Shown here: positions 45,974 to 55,178 of the stretch, piece after piece
How the letters are laid out: every line of letters starts with the position of its first letter
Numbering within the stretch: the first letter of the stretch is position 1
Source: Nanchangia anserum
GTDB taxonomy: Bacteria; Actinomycetota; Actinomycetes; Actinomycetales; Actinomycetaceae
DNA: 64,000 bases
Direction of reading: 5' to 3'
Assembly (NCBI RefSeq): GCF_015240065.1
Contig: NZ_CP060506.1
Span: 1,178,001 to 1,242,000, forward strand
Notes under the pieces: generated by a model
The model's input: only the letters and a program-made list of their open reading frames with translations
Database searches by the model: none
What the model was told of the DNA's origin: nothing
Position numbers and translations under genes: made by a program

Positions 45974-48826
45974 TTAGTTGCGCGGCTTTTCGCGCATCTC
46001 CCACGTCTCGATCGTGTCGCCGACGGCGATGTCGCGCTCGCCGAGGCTGATACCGCACTCGTAGCCCTCGCGGACCTCGGTGACGTCGTCCTTCTCACGT
46101 CGCAGCGAGGCGATCTCGAGATTGTCGTGGACGACGACGCCGTCGCGAATGAGGCGTGCCTTGCTGCCGCGGCGGATCGTGCCGGAGCGGATGATGCAGC
46201 CGGCGATGTTGCCGAACTTCGAGGACTTGAAGACCTGAAGGATCTCGGCCGAACCGAGGGTGACTTCCTCGTAGATCGGCTTGAGCATGCCCTTCATGGC
46301 GTTCTCGACGTCCTCAATCGCCTGGTAGATCACCGAGTAGAAGTGCATGTCCACGCCCTCGCGGTCGGCCATTTCGGCCACGCGCTGAGCCGGGCGGACA
46401 TTGAACCCGATGATGACCGCGTTGTCGACGGTCGCCAGGTTGACGTCGTTCTGCGTGATCGCACCGACGCCGCGGTGGATGATCCGCAGCTGGACTTCCT
46501 CGCCGACATCGATCTTGAGCAGGGAGTCTTCCAGCGCCTCGACGGAACCGGAGACGTCGCCCTTGATGATGAGGTTGAGGGTCTCGACCTTGCCTTCCTT
46601 GAGGGCCTGGTCGAAGTCCTCCAGGCTGATGCGCTTGCGACGCTTGGCCAGCAGTGCGGCGCGCTCGGCCGCCTCGCGCTTATCGGCGATCTGGCGGGCC
46701 GTGCGGTCGTCCGGCGCGACGAGGAAGCTGTCGCCGGCGCGCGGAACCTGGGTGAGACCGAGCACCTGGACGGGACGCGACGGCGTGGCCTCGGCGACCT
46801 CGCGGCCGTGCTCGTCAAACATCGCGCGCACGCGCCCGTGCGAGGTGCCGACGACGATCGCATCACCGACGCGCATCGTGCCGCGCTGAACGAGCATCGA
46901 GGCGACGGCACCGCGACCCTTGTCGAGGTTCGCTTCGACGGCGACACCGCGGGCGTCCGCGTCGGGGTTGGCCGTGAGCTCCAGCGCCGCGTCGGCCGTC
47001 AGCAGGACGGCCTCGAGCAGGCTGGCGATTCCCTGACGCTGCTTCGCCGAGACGTCGACGAACATGACGTCGCCGCCGTATTCCTCGGCGACCAGGCCGT
47101 ATTCGGTCAGCTGAGCGCGAATCTTCTCGGGATTCGCCTCGGGCTTATCGATCTTGTTGACGGCGACGACGATCGGCACGTCGGCGGCCTGCGCGTGGTT
47201 GATGGCCTCAACCGTTTGCGGCATGACGCCGTCGTCGGCGGCGACAACGAGGATGGCGATGTCCGTGACCTCGGCACCGCGCGCACGCATGGCCGTGAAG
47301 GCCTCGTGACCGGGGGTGTCGATGAAGGTGATCGGGCGCTCGTTGCCGTCGAGCTCCGTCGTCACCTGGTAGGCGCCGATGTGCTGGGTGATGCCACCCG
47401 ACTCGGACTCGACGACGTCGGTGTGACGGATCGCGTCCAGCAGCTTCGTCTTACCGTGGTCGACGTGGCCCATGACGGTGACGACCGGCGGGCGCGGCTG
47501 GAGGTTCTCCTCGTCGGAGGCCTCTTCGGCCTCGAGGTCGATGTCGAAGGACTCCAGCAGCTCGCGATCCTCGTCCTCGGGCGAGACGATCTGGACGGTG
47601 TAACCGAGCTCGGCACCGACCGTCGCCAGCGTGTCCTCATCGAGGGACTGGTTGGCCGTAGCCATTTCGCCCAGCTGCATGAGCACGGTGATGAGGGCCG
47701 CCGGGTTGCAGTTCAGGCGGTCGGCCATGTCGGCGAGCGACGAACCCGAGCGCAGCCGCAGTTCGGTGTTGCCGTCGCCGCGAGGAACGCGGACGCCGCC
47801 GATCGTCGGTGCCGACTGCTCGAATTCACGGCGCTTCGCGCGCTTCGACTTGCGCTTCTTGCCCCGGTTCGGGCCACCGCGACCGAACGCACCCTGCGTC
47901 GAGCCGCGGCCACCGCCGCGACCGCGCAGACCGCCACCCGCGGGACCGCCGCCAGGACGACCGCGCCCCGGGCCACCGGAGCGGTTGCCCGAACGCTGGT
48001 CCTGCGAGGTGCCGGGACGCTGCGAGGCCAGCGAGGAATGCGCGGGCATCATGTTCGGCGTCGCCGTCGTGGGGCGACGCGTCGCCCCACCCTGACGCTG
48101 CTGCCCCGAACGCTGCGAGGCGCCGCCGCGACCACGGCCGGCACCGGCACTCTGGCCGGCGTTGCCACCGCGTCCACGCGGCGGACGCGGGCCGCCTGTA
48201 CCACCGGGACGAGGCATCCCCTGCGATGAGGCAAACGGGTTATTGCCCGGACGCGGGCCGCGCGGACCCGGCTTTGGGCCGCCCGTGCCACCGGGACGAG
48301 GCATCCCCTGCGATGAGGCAAACGGGTTGTTCCCCGGGCGCGCCTGACGCGGGCCGGGCTTCGGACCCGGCTTCGCCGAGCTCGGGCGCGGGGCCTGCGG
48401 CTTGGCCTCGGACGAGGCAGCCGGCTTGTCAGCGGACTGGTTTGCCGGGCCAGGCGTGGGTGCCTGGGCAGGCTTCACCGACGAGGGAGCGGCCGGCTTC
48501 GCGCCGGTATCGGCAGCGGGGGCCGCCGGCTTTGCCGTCTGGGCGGCCGGCTTCTTCGGGCCGGGCTTGGGGGCTTGCGGCTTGGCGGAACCCGCCTGCG
48601 GCTTAGGTGCCGCCTTAGTCGACTTGCCCACCTTGTCGGCGGCGTCACCGGGAGCGGATTCCTTCGCCGCCTGGGCAAAGTGTTCGCGCATCCGACGCGC
48701 GACGGGCGCCTCGATCGTCGAGGACGCACTCTTGACGAACTCGCCCTGGTCCTTGAGGACGGCGAGAAGATTCTTCGATGTGGTTCCGAGCTCCTTCGCG
48801 AGCTCGTGCACACGCTGTTTAGCCAC
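45974..48826 (-). CDS. infB: Translation initiation factor IF-2
   Basis: IF-2 is the GTPase that brings initiator tRNA to the 30S subunit. The N-terminal [19 protein letters not shown] domain is followed by about 300 residues of Pro/Ala/Gly/Arg-rich linker. The GTPase core has [34 protein letters not shown] and NKIDK, then the usual C-terminal barrels. The product is 950 residues, normal for actinobacteria. The start is GTG at 48826 with AGGAGAG upstream; a start 21 bases earlier is in frame but the homology begins at this GTG. Confidence 0.96.
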   Translation of the reverse strand: MAKQRVHELAKELGTTSKNLLAVLKDQGEFVKSASSTIEAPVARRMREHFAQAAKESAPGDAADKVGKSTKAAPKPQAGSAKPQAPKPGPKKPAAQTAKPAAPAADTGAKPAAPSSVKPAQAPTPGPANQSADKPAASSEAKPQAPRPSSAKPGPKPGPRQARPGNNPFASSQGMPRPGGTGGPKPGPRGPRPGNNPFASSQGMPRPGGTGGPRPPRGRGGNAGQSAGAGRGRGGASQRSGQQRQGGATRRPTTATPNMMPAHSSLASQRPGTSQDQRSGNRSGGPGRGRPGGGPAGGGLRGRGGGRGSTQGAFGRGGPNRGKKRKSKRAKRREFEQSAPTIGGVRVPRGDGNTELRLRSGSSLADMADRLNCNPAALITVLMQLGEMATANQSLDEDTLATVGAELGYTVQIVSPEDEDRELLESFDIDLEAEEASDEENLQPRPPVVTVMGHVDHGKTKLLDAIRHTDVVESESGGITQHIGAYQVTTELDGNERPITFIDTPGHEAFTAMRARGAEVTDIAILVVAADDGVMPQTVEAINHAQAADVPIVVAVNKIDKPEANPEKIRAQLTEYGLVAEEYGGDVMFVDVSAKQRQGIASLLEAVLLTADAALELTANPDADARGVAVEANLDKGRGAVASMLVQRGTMRVGDAIVVGTSHGRVRAMFDEHGREVAEATPSRPVQVLGLTQVPRAGDSFLVAPDDRTARQIADKREAAERAALLAKRRKRISLEDFDQALKEGKVETLNLIIKGDVSGSVEALEDSLLKIDVGEEVQLRIIHRGVGAITQNDVNLATVDNAVIIGFNVRPAQRVAEMADREGVDMHFYSVIYQAIEDVENAMKGMLKPIYEEVTLGSAEILQVFKSSKFGNIAGCIIRSGTIRRGSKARLIRDGVVVHDNLEIASLRREKDDVTEVREGYECGISLGERDIAVGDTIETWEMREKPRN
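48201..48328 (-). repeat. Two 41-bp identical direct repeats inside infB
   Basis: Bases 48201-48241 and 48288-48328 are identical, 87 bases apart. They encode two copies of [14 protein letters not shown] within the Gly/Pro/Arg-rich linker of IF-2. The spacing is a multiple of three, so copy-number change would keep the frame. Confidence 0.85.
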
Positions 48827-48883
48827 AACTCTCCTGTTCGAGCCCACCCCGAACAGGGCAGGCGGTTTACATCATCTGGCAGC

Positions 48884-49279
48884 TCATCGCTGGGAACTCA
48901 TCGGGTGCCCATCAGCTTCCAACCCGCTTTCACTGTCTGCGGCCTCTCCGGGGATTTCGGAGCACGCCGTCTGCGCTACGTCCAGGCCCATATCGGCTAT
49001 GAGCCCTGCTGCGTCACACGCGATCGAGCGCCGAAACGCCCGGGCAAACGCCCCGCGCTTGGCGGCTCGCCGGATGCAGGCCGGATCCGGGTGGATCCAC
49101 GCCCCGCGTCCGGTGGCGACGCGATCACCAAAGGTGAGCGCGCCATCGTGCGTGACACGCAGTCGCACCAGCGTGGAGCTGGGCGCCTGCTGGCGACACC
49201 CGACACACGTACGCACCGGGAATGCCGAAGCGTCATCGCCGGTGCGTTGCGCGCGTGTGGATGCGCATGTGTTGCTCAT
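48884..49279 (-). CDS. ylxR: YlxR family RNA-binding protein (DUF448)
   Basis: A 131-residue protein with the YlxR signature PVRTCVGCRQQ (about residues 21-31), then GRGAWIHPDPACIRRAAKR. YlxR-family proteins are small basic proteins encoded between nusA and infB; in Clostridioides one has been linked to RNase P activity. This copy has an N-terminal extension of about 20 residues and a C-terminal tail of 40. The ATG at 49279 has only a weak purine stretch upstream, and the frame stays open further, so the start is not certain. Confidence 0.85.
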   Translation of the reverse strand: MSNTCASTRAQRTGDDASAFPVRTCVGCRQQAPSSTLVRLRVTHDGALTFGDRVATGRGAWIHPDPACIRRAAKRGAFARAFRRSIACDAAGLIADMGLDVAQTACSEIPGEAADSESGLEADGHPMSSQR

Positions 49280-49350
49280 TCTACCCGCCCTATCAGCGTT
49301 TTCCCACGCGAGAAAGCCCACGCTCGCAAACGCGCAGACCGCCGATCGCG

Positions 49351-50334
49351 CTAGTCCTCGATCCCGTCGGCGACCTTGTCGGAGCGAATGTCGATCTTGC
49401 AGCCGGTCAAACGCGCGGCAAGCCGGGCGTTCTGCCCCTCCTTGCCGATGGCGAGCGAGAGCTGGAAGTCGGGAACGACCGCCTTGGCGATCGGATGCTC
49501 GCCCGGCTCCATGGTGACCGAAGACACACGCGCCGGAGATAGGGCGTTGGCGACGAACTGCGCCATGTCCTCGGAGTACTCGATGATGTCGATCTTTTCC
49601 CCGCCCAGCTCGTTCATGACGGCCCGCACGCGCTGCCCCATGGGACCGATGCACGCGCCCTTGGCGTTGGCCCCCTGCCGCTTGGCGCGCACGGCGATCT
49701 TCGTCCGGTAACCGGCCTCGCGGGCCACGGACTCGATCGTCACGTCGCCGCTGCCGATCTCGGGAACCTCGCGGGCAAAGAGTCCGCGCACGAGTTCGGG
49801 GTGGCGCCGGGACAGTTCGATGCGCACGCCACGGTCGGTGCGCAGCACCTTGACGACGTAGGCGCGCACCCACTGGCCGTGCTTGTAGGTCTCGCCCGGG
49901 ACCTGCTCGCCCTCGGGAATGATCGCCTCGAAGTCGCCGAGGTCGACGAGGACGACGCGCGGGTCGCGCCCCTGCTGGACGATTCCCGAGACGACGGTGC
50001 CCTGCTTGTCGCGGAAGGACCCGAGCACCTGGGCGTCCTCGGCCTCGCGCAGGCGCTGGACGATGATCGAGCGCGCCGTCGACGTCGCGATGTTGCCGAA
50101 TCCCGACGGGGTGTCGTCGAATTCGCCGATGACGTTGCCCTCATCGTCGACCTCGCTGGCCATGACGCGGGCCTTGCCGGTGCGCCGATCGATCTCGACG
50201 CGAGCGTTCGCAATGGCGCCGGGAGCGTTATGGTAGGCCTTGAGCAGCGCGTCTTCGATGGCGTCAACGAGCGTCTCTAGCGAGATGCCCCTCTCGGCCT
50301 CGACCATCCGCAGTGCGGCCATATCGATTTCCAT
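49351..50334 (-). CDS. nusA: Transcription termination/antitermination protein NusA
   Basis: NusA binds RNA polymerase and nascent RNA. The 327-residue protein has the N-terminal polymerase-binding domain, an S1 domain ([20 protein letters not shown]), and two KH domains with [14 protein letters not shown] and [18 protein letters not shown]. The C-terminal acidic repeats of proteobacterial NusA are absent, as usual for Gram-positives. The ATG at 50334 has GGGGAG upstream. It is followed by ylxR and infB. Confidence 0.95.
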   Translation of the reverse strand: MEIDMAALRMVEAERGISLETLVDAIEDALLKAYHNAPGAIANARVEIDRRTGKARVMASEVDDEGNVIGEFDDTPSGFGNIATSTARSIIVQRLREAEDAQVLGSFRDKQGTVVSGIVQQGRDPRVVLVDLGDFEAIIPEGEQVPGETYKHGQWVRAYVVKVLRTDRGVRIELSRRHPELVRGLFAREVPEIGSGDVTIESVAREAGYRTKIAVRAKRQGANAKGACIGPMGQRVRAVMNELGGEKIDIIEYSEDMAQFVANALSPARVSSVTMEPGEHPIAKAVVPDFQLSLAIGKEGQNARLAARLTGCKIDIRSDKVADGIED

Positions 50335-50357
50335 GCCACTCCCCTTCCCAGCGTGTC

Positions 50358-50806
50358 CTACCACTCGATCGCCATGCGCGCGCTGGCGATGTCGGCGAAA
50401 GCGACCTCGCGGGCGCCCTCGTCGGTGTCGACGCTCACGGTCGCGTCGGCAACGTCAGCGATTCTACCGCGAAGTGTGGTCCCGTCCGCGAGCGCAATCT
50501 CGGCCAGGTGCCCCTGGGCGCGCCGGAAGTGGCGCGGGGTCTCGAGGGGGCGCTCAATCCCGGGCGTCGTCACCTCGAGGGTGTAGGTCCCGGCGATCGG
50601 GTCGATCTCGTCGACGGTGGCCGAGATCGCCCGGGTGGCCTCGGCGAGCTGGATGTCGTCGATGCCGCCGGGGCCGTCGGGCAGGTACGACGACCTCGAG
50701 TCGTGTAGCGGCCGGCGCGCTTGGTGCGGACGGTCTCGATGACGAGTCCGCATTCGCTCACGGCCGGCTCGAGGGCCTGCGCGATCTGGGGATCGGGTGT
50801 GCTCAC
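50358..50806 (-). CDS. rimP: Ribosome maturation factor RimP, frame broken
   Basis: RimP helps assemble the 30S subunit. The N-terminal part ([20 protein letters not shown]) and the rest ([20 protein letters not shown], then [20 protein letters not shown]) lie in different frames, broken in the interval 50684-50706. The intermediate third frame reads RLEVVV there, which matches the expected beta strand, so more than one base may be missing. Apart from that the length is normal. The start is GTG at 50806. It is the first gene of the rimP-nusA-ylxR-infB series. Confidence 0.87.
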
Positions 50807-50864
50807 GTGCGCTGTCCTAACGTCTAGTCGTTTTCTTCATGCTACCCGTGGCAAGATCGAGGGG

Positions 50865-51917
50865 ATGATCTCGCTGACGCGCCTGAGTGCCCTGACCGTG
50901 ACCGCCCTGGCCGTGGCTGCCGCCACGACGGGGTGCCAGCTGCGGATCGATTCCCAGGCGTCGCCGTTTCGCGAGTTATCGAGTTCGGACGTCGCGCGCT
51001 ACCAGGCCGCGGTGTGCGACCAGCAGGTCGCCGACGTCCTCGCGCATCCGGGCGAGATTCCCGCCGACGCCGCGGCGCCGATTGCCGACGTCGCCGCGCG
51101 AGCCACGCAGCGACTGCAGGCGTTCGGTCAGCCGTGGACGTTCCCGAGCGAGGCCGGCTCCGAGGTTCCCGCTGCCCCGCCTACACGTGAGGCTCCGGCG
51201 ACCGCGCAGGCGGCGGTGACGCGCCTGGTCACGTGCGCGTCGCAAGCGGGCACCGATGCGACGGTCGTCGAGGATCGCGGCCTGGCCAAGCTCCTCGTGT
51301 CGGCTGCGGCGGCGCGGCGTCAGGAGGCCCTGCGTCTCGCGCAGGCGCTCGGCATCGCCATGCCCGGTGCCGAGACGATCACTGCCTCGTCTCCGCTCGT
51401 CCTTGACGAGGACACGGGAAAGTACCGCGCCCCGAGTGCGCAGGAACGCCAGACGATGGAACCCGCCGAGAGCGAGGCGGCGACGCCGTCGGCGAGCGAG
51501 GCGAAGGCGCTGGGTGAATCGGTTGCCGAGCTCGATTCGGCGCGCTATGACCTCGAGCAGGCGGCGTCGCGCCTGTCGAGCGCCGACAAGCAGCAGGCGA
51601 TCGCCCTCGCGGATCAGCTGGCATACGAAATTGACGTTCTCGTCGACGAGGGCGCGCCCGACACGCGTCAGCTCGAGTACGGCCGCCTGGACCTGTCGGA
51701 CCCCGCGGCGCGCGCGCACGAGGCCGTCTCGGCGGCGCTCGCCGCCCAATACCGGCTGATCGAGGCGACCGATCGCCCGGCCATTCGCGAGCGCGTCGTC
51801 GTCGCCACCGCGGCGGCCTCGCAGGTGGCGCGGTCATGGGGCGTGGAGGATTCGGCGCTGCCCGGGCTGACCGTGACGACGCCGGCGAGCGTGTTGCCGC
51901 GCGACGACGACCATTAG
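50865..51917 (+). CDS. Lipoprotein, probable ferritin-like DUF4439 type
   Basis: A 350-residue predicted lipoprotein. The ATG at 50865 begins a signal peptide (LTVTALAVAAATTGCQL) with the lipobox Cys near residue 24. The mature part is Ala/Glu-rich and mostly helical. The C-terminal 120 residues (LADQLAYEIDVLVDEG, then AALAAQYRLIEATDRPAI) resemble the DUF4439 domain found next to rimP in other actinobacteria; this is from memory and position, not a search. It is divergent from rimP with a 58-base gap. Function is unknown. Confidence 0.72.
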   Translation: MISLTRLSALTVTALAVAAATTGCQLRIDSQASPFRELSSSDVARYQAAVCDQQVADVLAHPGEIPADAAAPIADVAARATQRLQAFGQPWTFPSEAGSEVPAAPPTREAPATAQAAVTRLVTCASQAGTDATVVEDRGLAKLLVSAAAARRQEALRLAQALGIAMPGAETITASSPLVLDEDTGKYRAPSAQERQTMEPAESEAATPSASEAKALGESVAELDSARYDLEQAASRLSSADKQQAIALADQLAYEIDVLVDEGAPDTRQLEYGRLDLSDPAARAHEAVSAALAAQYRLIEATDRPAIRERVVVATAAASQVARSWGVEDSALPGLTVTTPASVLPRDDDH

Positions 51918-51945
51918 ACGCACTGTCGTCGGCGTGTCAGGGCAA

Positions 51946-51971
51946 TAAAAAATCCCGGCACCTGCCGGGAT
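51946..51971 (-). terminator. Intrinsic terminator of tRNA-Asn
   Basis: On the minus strand ATCCCGGC pairs with GCCGGGAT around a 4-base loop (51952-51971), followed directly by TTTTTTATT. It starts three bases after the tRNA CCA end and is the most classical U-rich terminator in the window. Confidence 0.92.
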
Positions 51972-51973
51972 GA

Positions 51974-52048
<75 letters not shown>

Positions 52049-52134
52049 TGGCGACGTGAAAACATTAGCAGCCGTTTCGCGAGGCACCTAATCGGCCGCC
52101 GCGATCGTGACGAGACGCACACGCGGGCGCCGCG

Positions 52135-52635
52135 TTAGGCGGGATCGAGGCCGACGCTCTCACGGGTGCGCGCCTCGAGTCGATCGACCTCGCCGCGCTC
52201 CATTGGCGGAATCGCCCCACTCGCGGTGGTGAGCGTGAACAGCTCTCCGCGCGAATCGCGCAGCACCCAGCAGCTGACCTGGGTGCCGTTTGACAGCTCG
52301 GACGTGGCGTAGAAGACGCGTGCGCGGTCCATCCCCTCGCGCACGACGGTGAGGAAGTCGAGGCTGGGTGCCGGCTCGAGGGCGATGACGAGGGGCGGGG
52401 CCGCCGGGTCGATATGGCTCAGGGTCGCCAGCCCGCTGTCCTCGTCCCACGTCAACGCGGAGAACACGCACCAGGCCTCGCGCATGAGGACGCCGCCGTC
52501 ATCGACGTGGGTGAGGTGGGTGCGCGAGGCGAGCAGGTAACCGCCGTCGCGGACGGTGGCGAGGGCGAGCACCTTCTCCCCCGGTGCAACGTGCGGGCGG
52601 ACCGATTCGGGCACCTGGCTCTTCGCCTTCCACAT
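52135..52635 (-). CDS. Conserved-looking hypothetical protein
   Basis: I do not recognise this 166-residue protein. It has no signal peptide or membrane segment. The pattern of short beta strands (KVLALATVRDGGYLLASRTH, then WCVFSALTWDEDSGLATLSH) resembles a PH-like or photosystem-II-assembly-like beta-sandwich, but this is only an impression. The C-terminus is charged. It is a single gene between two tRNAs, with the ATG at 52635. Codon usage is like the rest of the window. Confidence 0.7.
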   Translation of the reverse strand: MWKAKSQVPESVRPHVAPGEKVLALATVRDGGYLLASRTHLTHVDDGGVLMREAWCVFSALTWDEDSGLATLSHIDPAAPPLVIALEPAPSLDFLTVVREGMDRARVFYATSELSNGTQVSCWVLRDSRGELFTLTTASGAIPPMERGEVDRLEARTRESVGLDPA

Positions 52636-52704
52636 GTCTCTCAGGCTACGGCACGCCCAGGTGAACGGCGAGCGGCGGCGACGCGGTGCCGCCCACGCGC
52701 GTGG

Positions 52705-52733
52705 TGGAAAGCCGTGGAGGCGGTGGGTACAGT
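52705..52733 (+). promoter_or_regulatory. Promoter of the CAT-anticodon tRNA
   Basis: TGGAAA (52705-52710), a 17-base spacer and TACAGT (52728-52733) precede the tRNA. The mature 5' end at 52740 is seven bases after the -10, so transcription may start at or next to the first tRNA base. Confidence 0.55.
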
Positions 52734-52739
52734 AGACGC

Positions 52740-52813
52740 GCCCCCTTAGCTCAGTCGGTTAGAGCAGCGGACTCATAATCCGTGGGTCGTCGGTTCGAGC
52801 CCGACAGGGGGCA
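52740..52813 (+). tRNA. tRNA with CAT anticodon (elongator Met or Ile2)
   Basis: A full cloverleaf: acceptor GCCCCCT pairs with AGGGGGC, D-arm GCTC-GAGC, anticodon stem CGGAC-GTCCG-type around CTCATAA with anticodon CAT (52774-52776), and T-arm TCGGTTCGAGCCCGA. The discriminator is A and CCA is not encoded. A GCCCCCTTAGCTCAG start and the discriminator resemble E. coli Ile2, but elongator Met cannot be excluded by eye. It is not the initiator, because the acceptor is fully paired and the three G-C anticodon-stem pairs are missing. Confidence 0.93.
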
Positions 52814-52831
52814 CAGCGATATCCTGCACTC

Positions 52832-53470
52832 ATGACGACGCCTCCCGCGATCCTGCCGCCGCATCGACTGCTCATCAGCTGTGCGAGCACGCAGCTGCGC
52901 GTCCTGCGCGAGTCCGACATCCCGGCGCTGCTCGACCTCAAGGCGCGCGGCATCGCCTCGCCCGAGGTCCCCCTGCCGTTCCTCACCCCGTGGCACCTGC
53001 GCCCCGACCACGAAGCCGTCACCTACTGGTACACGCAGATGGCCGAGTCGTGCCGGCCCACGTGCACGCTGACGTTCGCCGTCATCGACGACGGCGAGAT
53101 CGTCGGTCTGCAAGACATCATCGGCGCGCACGCCCTGCGCACCCGCAGCGCGGAAACCGGCTCGTGGCTGGCCCGAGAGTTCCACGGTCGCGGGATCGGC
53201 ACGCGAATGCGCCAGATGATCCTCGCCTTCGCGTTCGACATCCTGGGACTCGACGAGATGCGTTCGGCCGCACACGTCGAGAACCTCGCGTCGCGGCGCG
53301 TGAGCGAAAAGTGCGGCTATGTCGCCGACGGCACCGAGCGGATCGCGGGTGACGACGGCTACGTCACCGATGTGCGCTTCGTCGTGACTCCCGACACGTT
53401 CATCCGCCCGACCGATCCCGTCACCTACGAGGGACTGGCCGAGTTCACCAACTACGTGGGGCTCTCCTAG
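52832..53470 (+). CDS. GNAT N-acetyltransferase, RimJ/RimL-like
   Basis: A 212-residue acetyl-CoA-dependent acetyltransferase. The N-terminal LRVLRESDIPALLDLKARGI and the acetyl-CoA motif WLAREFHGRGIGTRMRQMIL (about residues 111-130), then AAHVENLASRRVSEKCGYV, fit the RimJ/RimL subfamily. Targets in this group range from ribosomal proteins to antibiotics; none can be assigned. It begins 18 bases after the tRNA and converges with murE. Confidence 0.85.
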   Translation: MTTPPAILPPHRLLISCASTQLRVLRESDIPALLDLKARGIASPEVPLPFLTPWHLRPDHEAVTYWYTQMAESCRPTCTLTFAVIDDGEIVGLQDIIGAHALRTRSAETGSWLAREFHGRGIGTRMRQMILAFAFDILGLDEMRSAAHVENLASRRVSEKCGYVADGTERIAGDDGYVTDVRFVVTPDTFIRPTDPVTYEGLAEFTNYVGLS

Positions 53471-53476
53471 CGCCGA

Positions 53477-55042
53477 CTACTGATCGAGCCTCGCCGTGAG
53501 TGCGCGTCGATGTGCCCGCCCCTCCAGGCACTCGCGGGCGACGGCCTGGTCCGAGAACGGGTGGAAACAGTAGTTGATCTCCTGGTAGGCCTCGGCGCCC
53601 TTTCCCGTGATGATGACGGTGTCGTCGGCTGCGGCCGCCATGATCGCCTCGCGGATGGCGTCGCGGCGCGACGTTTCGACGACGGTGACACCCTCGAGGC
53701 TCGGACGCTCGTCGCAGATCCCCTCGAGCAGCTGGGAGCGCATGACGTGGGCCGGTTCCGTGCGCGGATTTTCGTCCGTCACCCACAACACGTCGGCGCC
53801 GCGCGCCGCCGCGCGCCCGACGTCGGGGCGCTTCGTCGCGTCGCGGTCCCCGTCGGTGCCGAAGACGACGTGGAGCTTGCCGGAGCTCAATCCCCGCGCG
53901 GTCTCCAGCACGGCGTCCAGTGCCTCGGGTGTGTGGGCGTAGTCGACGATGACGAGCGGGTCATCGGGTGAGTCGGAGCCAATCGCTTCCATCCTCCCCG
54001 GCACCTGCGGAGCACCGGCGAGTGCGCGGGCAATCTGGTCGGGATCGATCCCGGCCTGGCGGGCGACGAGGGCGGCGACGGCGCTGTTTTGGACGTTGAC
54101 GTCACCGGGCAGGGGGCAGCTCAAGCCCCAGTCGCTGCCCTCTCCGCGCAGGGTGAAGCAAGTTCCCCCGGTGCGCGAATCGACGCGGGCGTCAGCGACC
54201 TGCCAGTCGGCGTCTTCGCCCGCCGTTGAGACCGTGACGACGGGAATCTCGGCCTCGCCGGCGAGGCGACGACCCCACTCGTCGTCGACGCACACCACGC
54301 CGACGCGGGCGTGCTCGGGGGCGAAGAGCCCGGCCTTCGCCCGGTAGTAGTGCTCCATGTCGCCGTAGTAGTCGAGATGATCGTGCTGGAGGTTGGTGAA
54401 TCCCACCGCGTCGAAATGAATGGCGTTGATCCGCTCGAGGCTGACCGCGTGCGCCGAGATCTCCAGAACCGCCCCGGCTAGACCCCGCTCGCGCGCAAGC
54501 GCCATGAGGCGATGGAGCACCGGCGCCTCGGCCGTCGTGCGCACGGTGTAGACGGAGTCATCGCCGACCTTTTGCACGCCCGTACCCTGCAACAGCGCGG
54601 GCACACCCTGCCCCTGGATGATCGCGTGGAGGAGGTAGGCAGTCGTCGTCTTCCCATTTGTCCCCGTCACCCCGAGCACCGGCATCGCGGCCGACGGATC
54701 ACCGTAGACCCGAGCCGCGACCTCGCCCTCGACGTGGCGGGGATCGTCGACGACGATGACGGGCACGTCCGGACACTCGCGGCACACCTGGCGCGCCCCG
54801 GCGGCATCGGTGAGGACGGCCACCGCGCCCCGCTCCACCGCCAGGCGGGCAAAGGACGCGCCATGCGTGGCCGCGCCGGGCACGGCGATAAAGAGGTCGC
54901 CGGGGGCAATGTCATTCGAGTCGACGCTGACGCCGCTCACCTGGGCGGCGCGCTCGCAGGTCGCGCCCACGAGGTCGGCAATCTCACTCACGCTCGTCCC
55001 GGCGTTCTCGCGGGGACGCAGGTCGGACAGGGTCACGCTCAT
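53477..55042 (-). CDS. murE: MurE-like UDP-MurNAc-peptide ligase
   Basis: ATP-dependent Mur ligase of 521 residues. The UDP-binding N-terminal domain has VSVDSNDIAPGDLFIAVPGA, the ATP loop is VLGVTGTNGKTTTAYLL, and later TNLQHDHLDYYG and VDYAHTPEALD are seen. The residue-3 specificity box reads DENPRTEP, where meso-DAP enzymes have DNPR; the change of Asp to Glu leaves the amino acid uncertain (DAP, Lys or Orn). It stands outside a cell-wall gene cluster. The ATG lies six bases after a TAGACT -10 element without a Shine-Dalgarno sequence. Confidence 0.88.
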   Translation of the reverse strand: MSVTLSDLRPRENAGTSVSEIADLVGATCERAAQVSGVSVDSNDIAPGDLFIAVPGAATHGASFARLAVERGAVAVLTDAAGARQVCRECPDVPVIVVDDPRHVEGEVAARVYGDPSAAMPVLGVTGTNGKTTTAYLLHAIIQGQGVPALLQGTGVQKVGDDSVYTVRTTAEAPVLHRLMALARERGLAGAVLEISAHAVSLERINAIHFDAVGFTNLQHDHLDYYGDMEHYYRAKAGLFAPEHARVGVVCVDDEWGRRLAGEAEIPVVTVSTAGEDADWQVADARVDSRTGGTCFTLRGEGSDWGLSCPLPGDVNVQNSAVAALVARQAGIDPDQIARALAGAPQVPGRMEAIGSDSPDDPLVIVDYAHTPEALDAVLETARGLSSGKLHVVFGTDGDRDATKRPDVGRAAARGADVLWVTDENPRTEPAHVMRSQLLEGICDERPSLEGVTVVETSRRDAIREAIMAAAADDTVIITGKGAEAYQEINYCFHPFSDQAVARECLEGRAHRRALTARLDQ

Positions 55043-55048
55043 GGGCCC

Positions 55049-55054
55049 AGTCTA
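55049..55054 (-). promoter_or_regulatory. -10 element for leaderless murE mRNA
   Basis: TAGACT on the minus strand ends six bases before the murE ATG, with GGGCCC between. No ribosome binding site is possible in this interval. Confidence 0.55.
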
Positions 55055-55178
55055 GGTGAGCACGGCCGCCTACCCCGTGCCCGGCCCACGACGACGCTAT
55101 CGGGTACCCCGCCCGGCGGTGTTCTCTCATAGCGGATAGACGCGCCGGATTGTTTTCGCCACAACACAATTAGGGGCC

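Noticed and set aside
45458..48229. A 923-codon open frame on the plus strand opposite infB and rbfA
   Set aside because: Composition is a mirror of the coding strand, with no recognisable domain; infB is certain.
48201..48328. CRISPR-like direct repeats
   Set aside because: Only two copies, inside the infB coding sequence and in frame; they encode a protein repeat.
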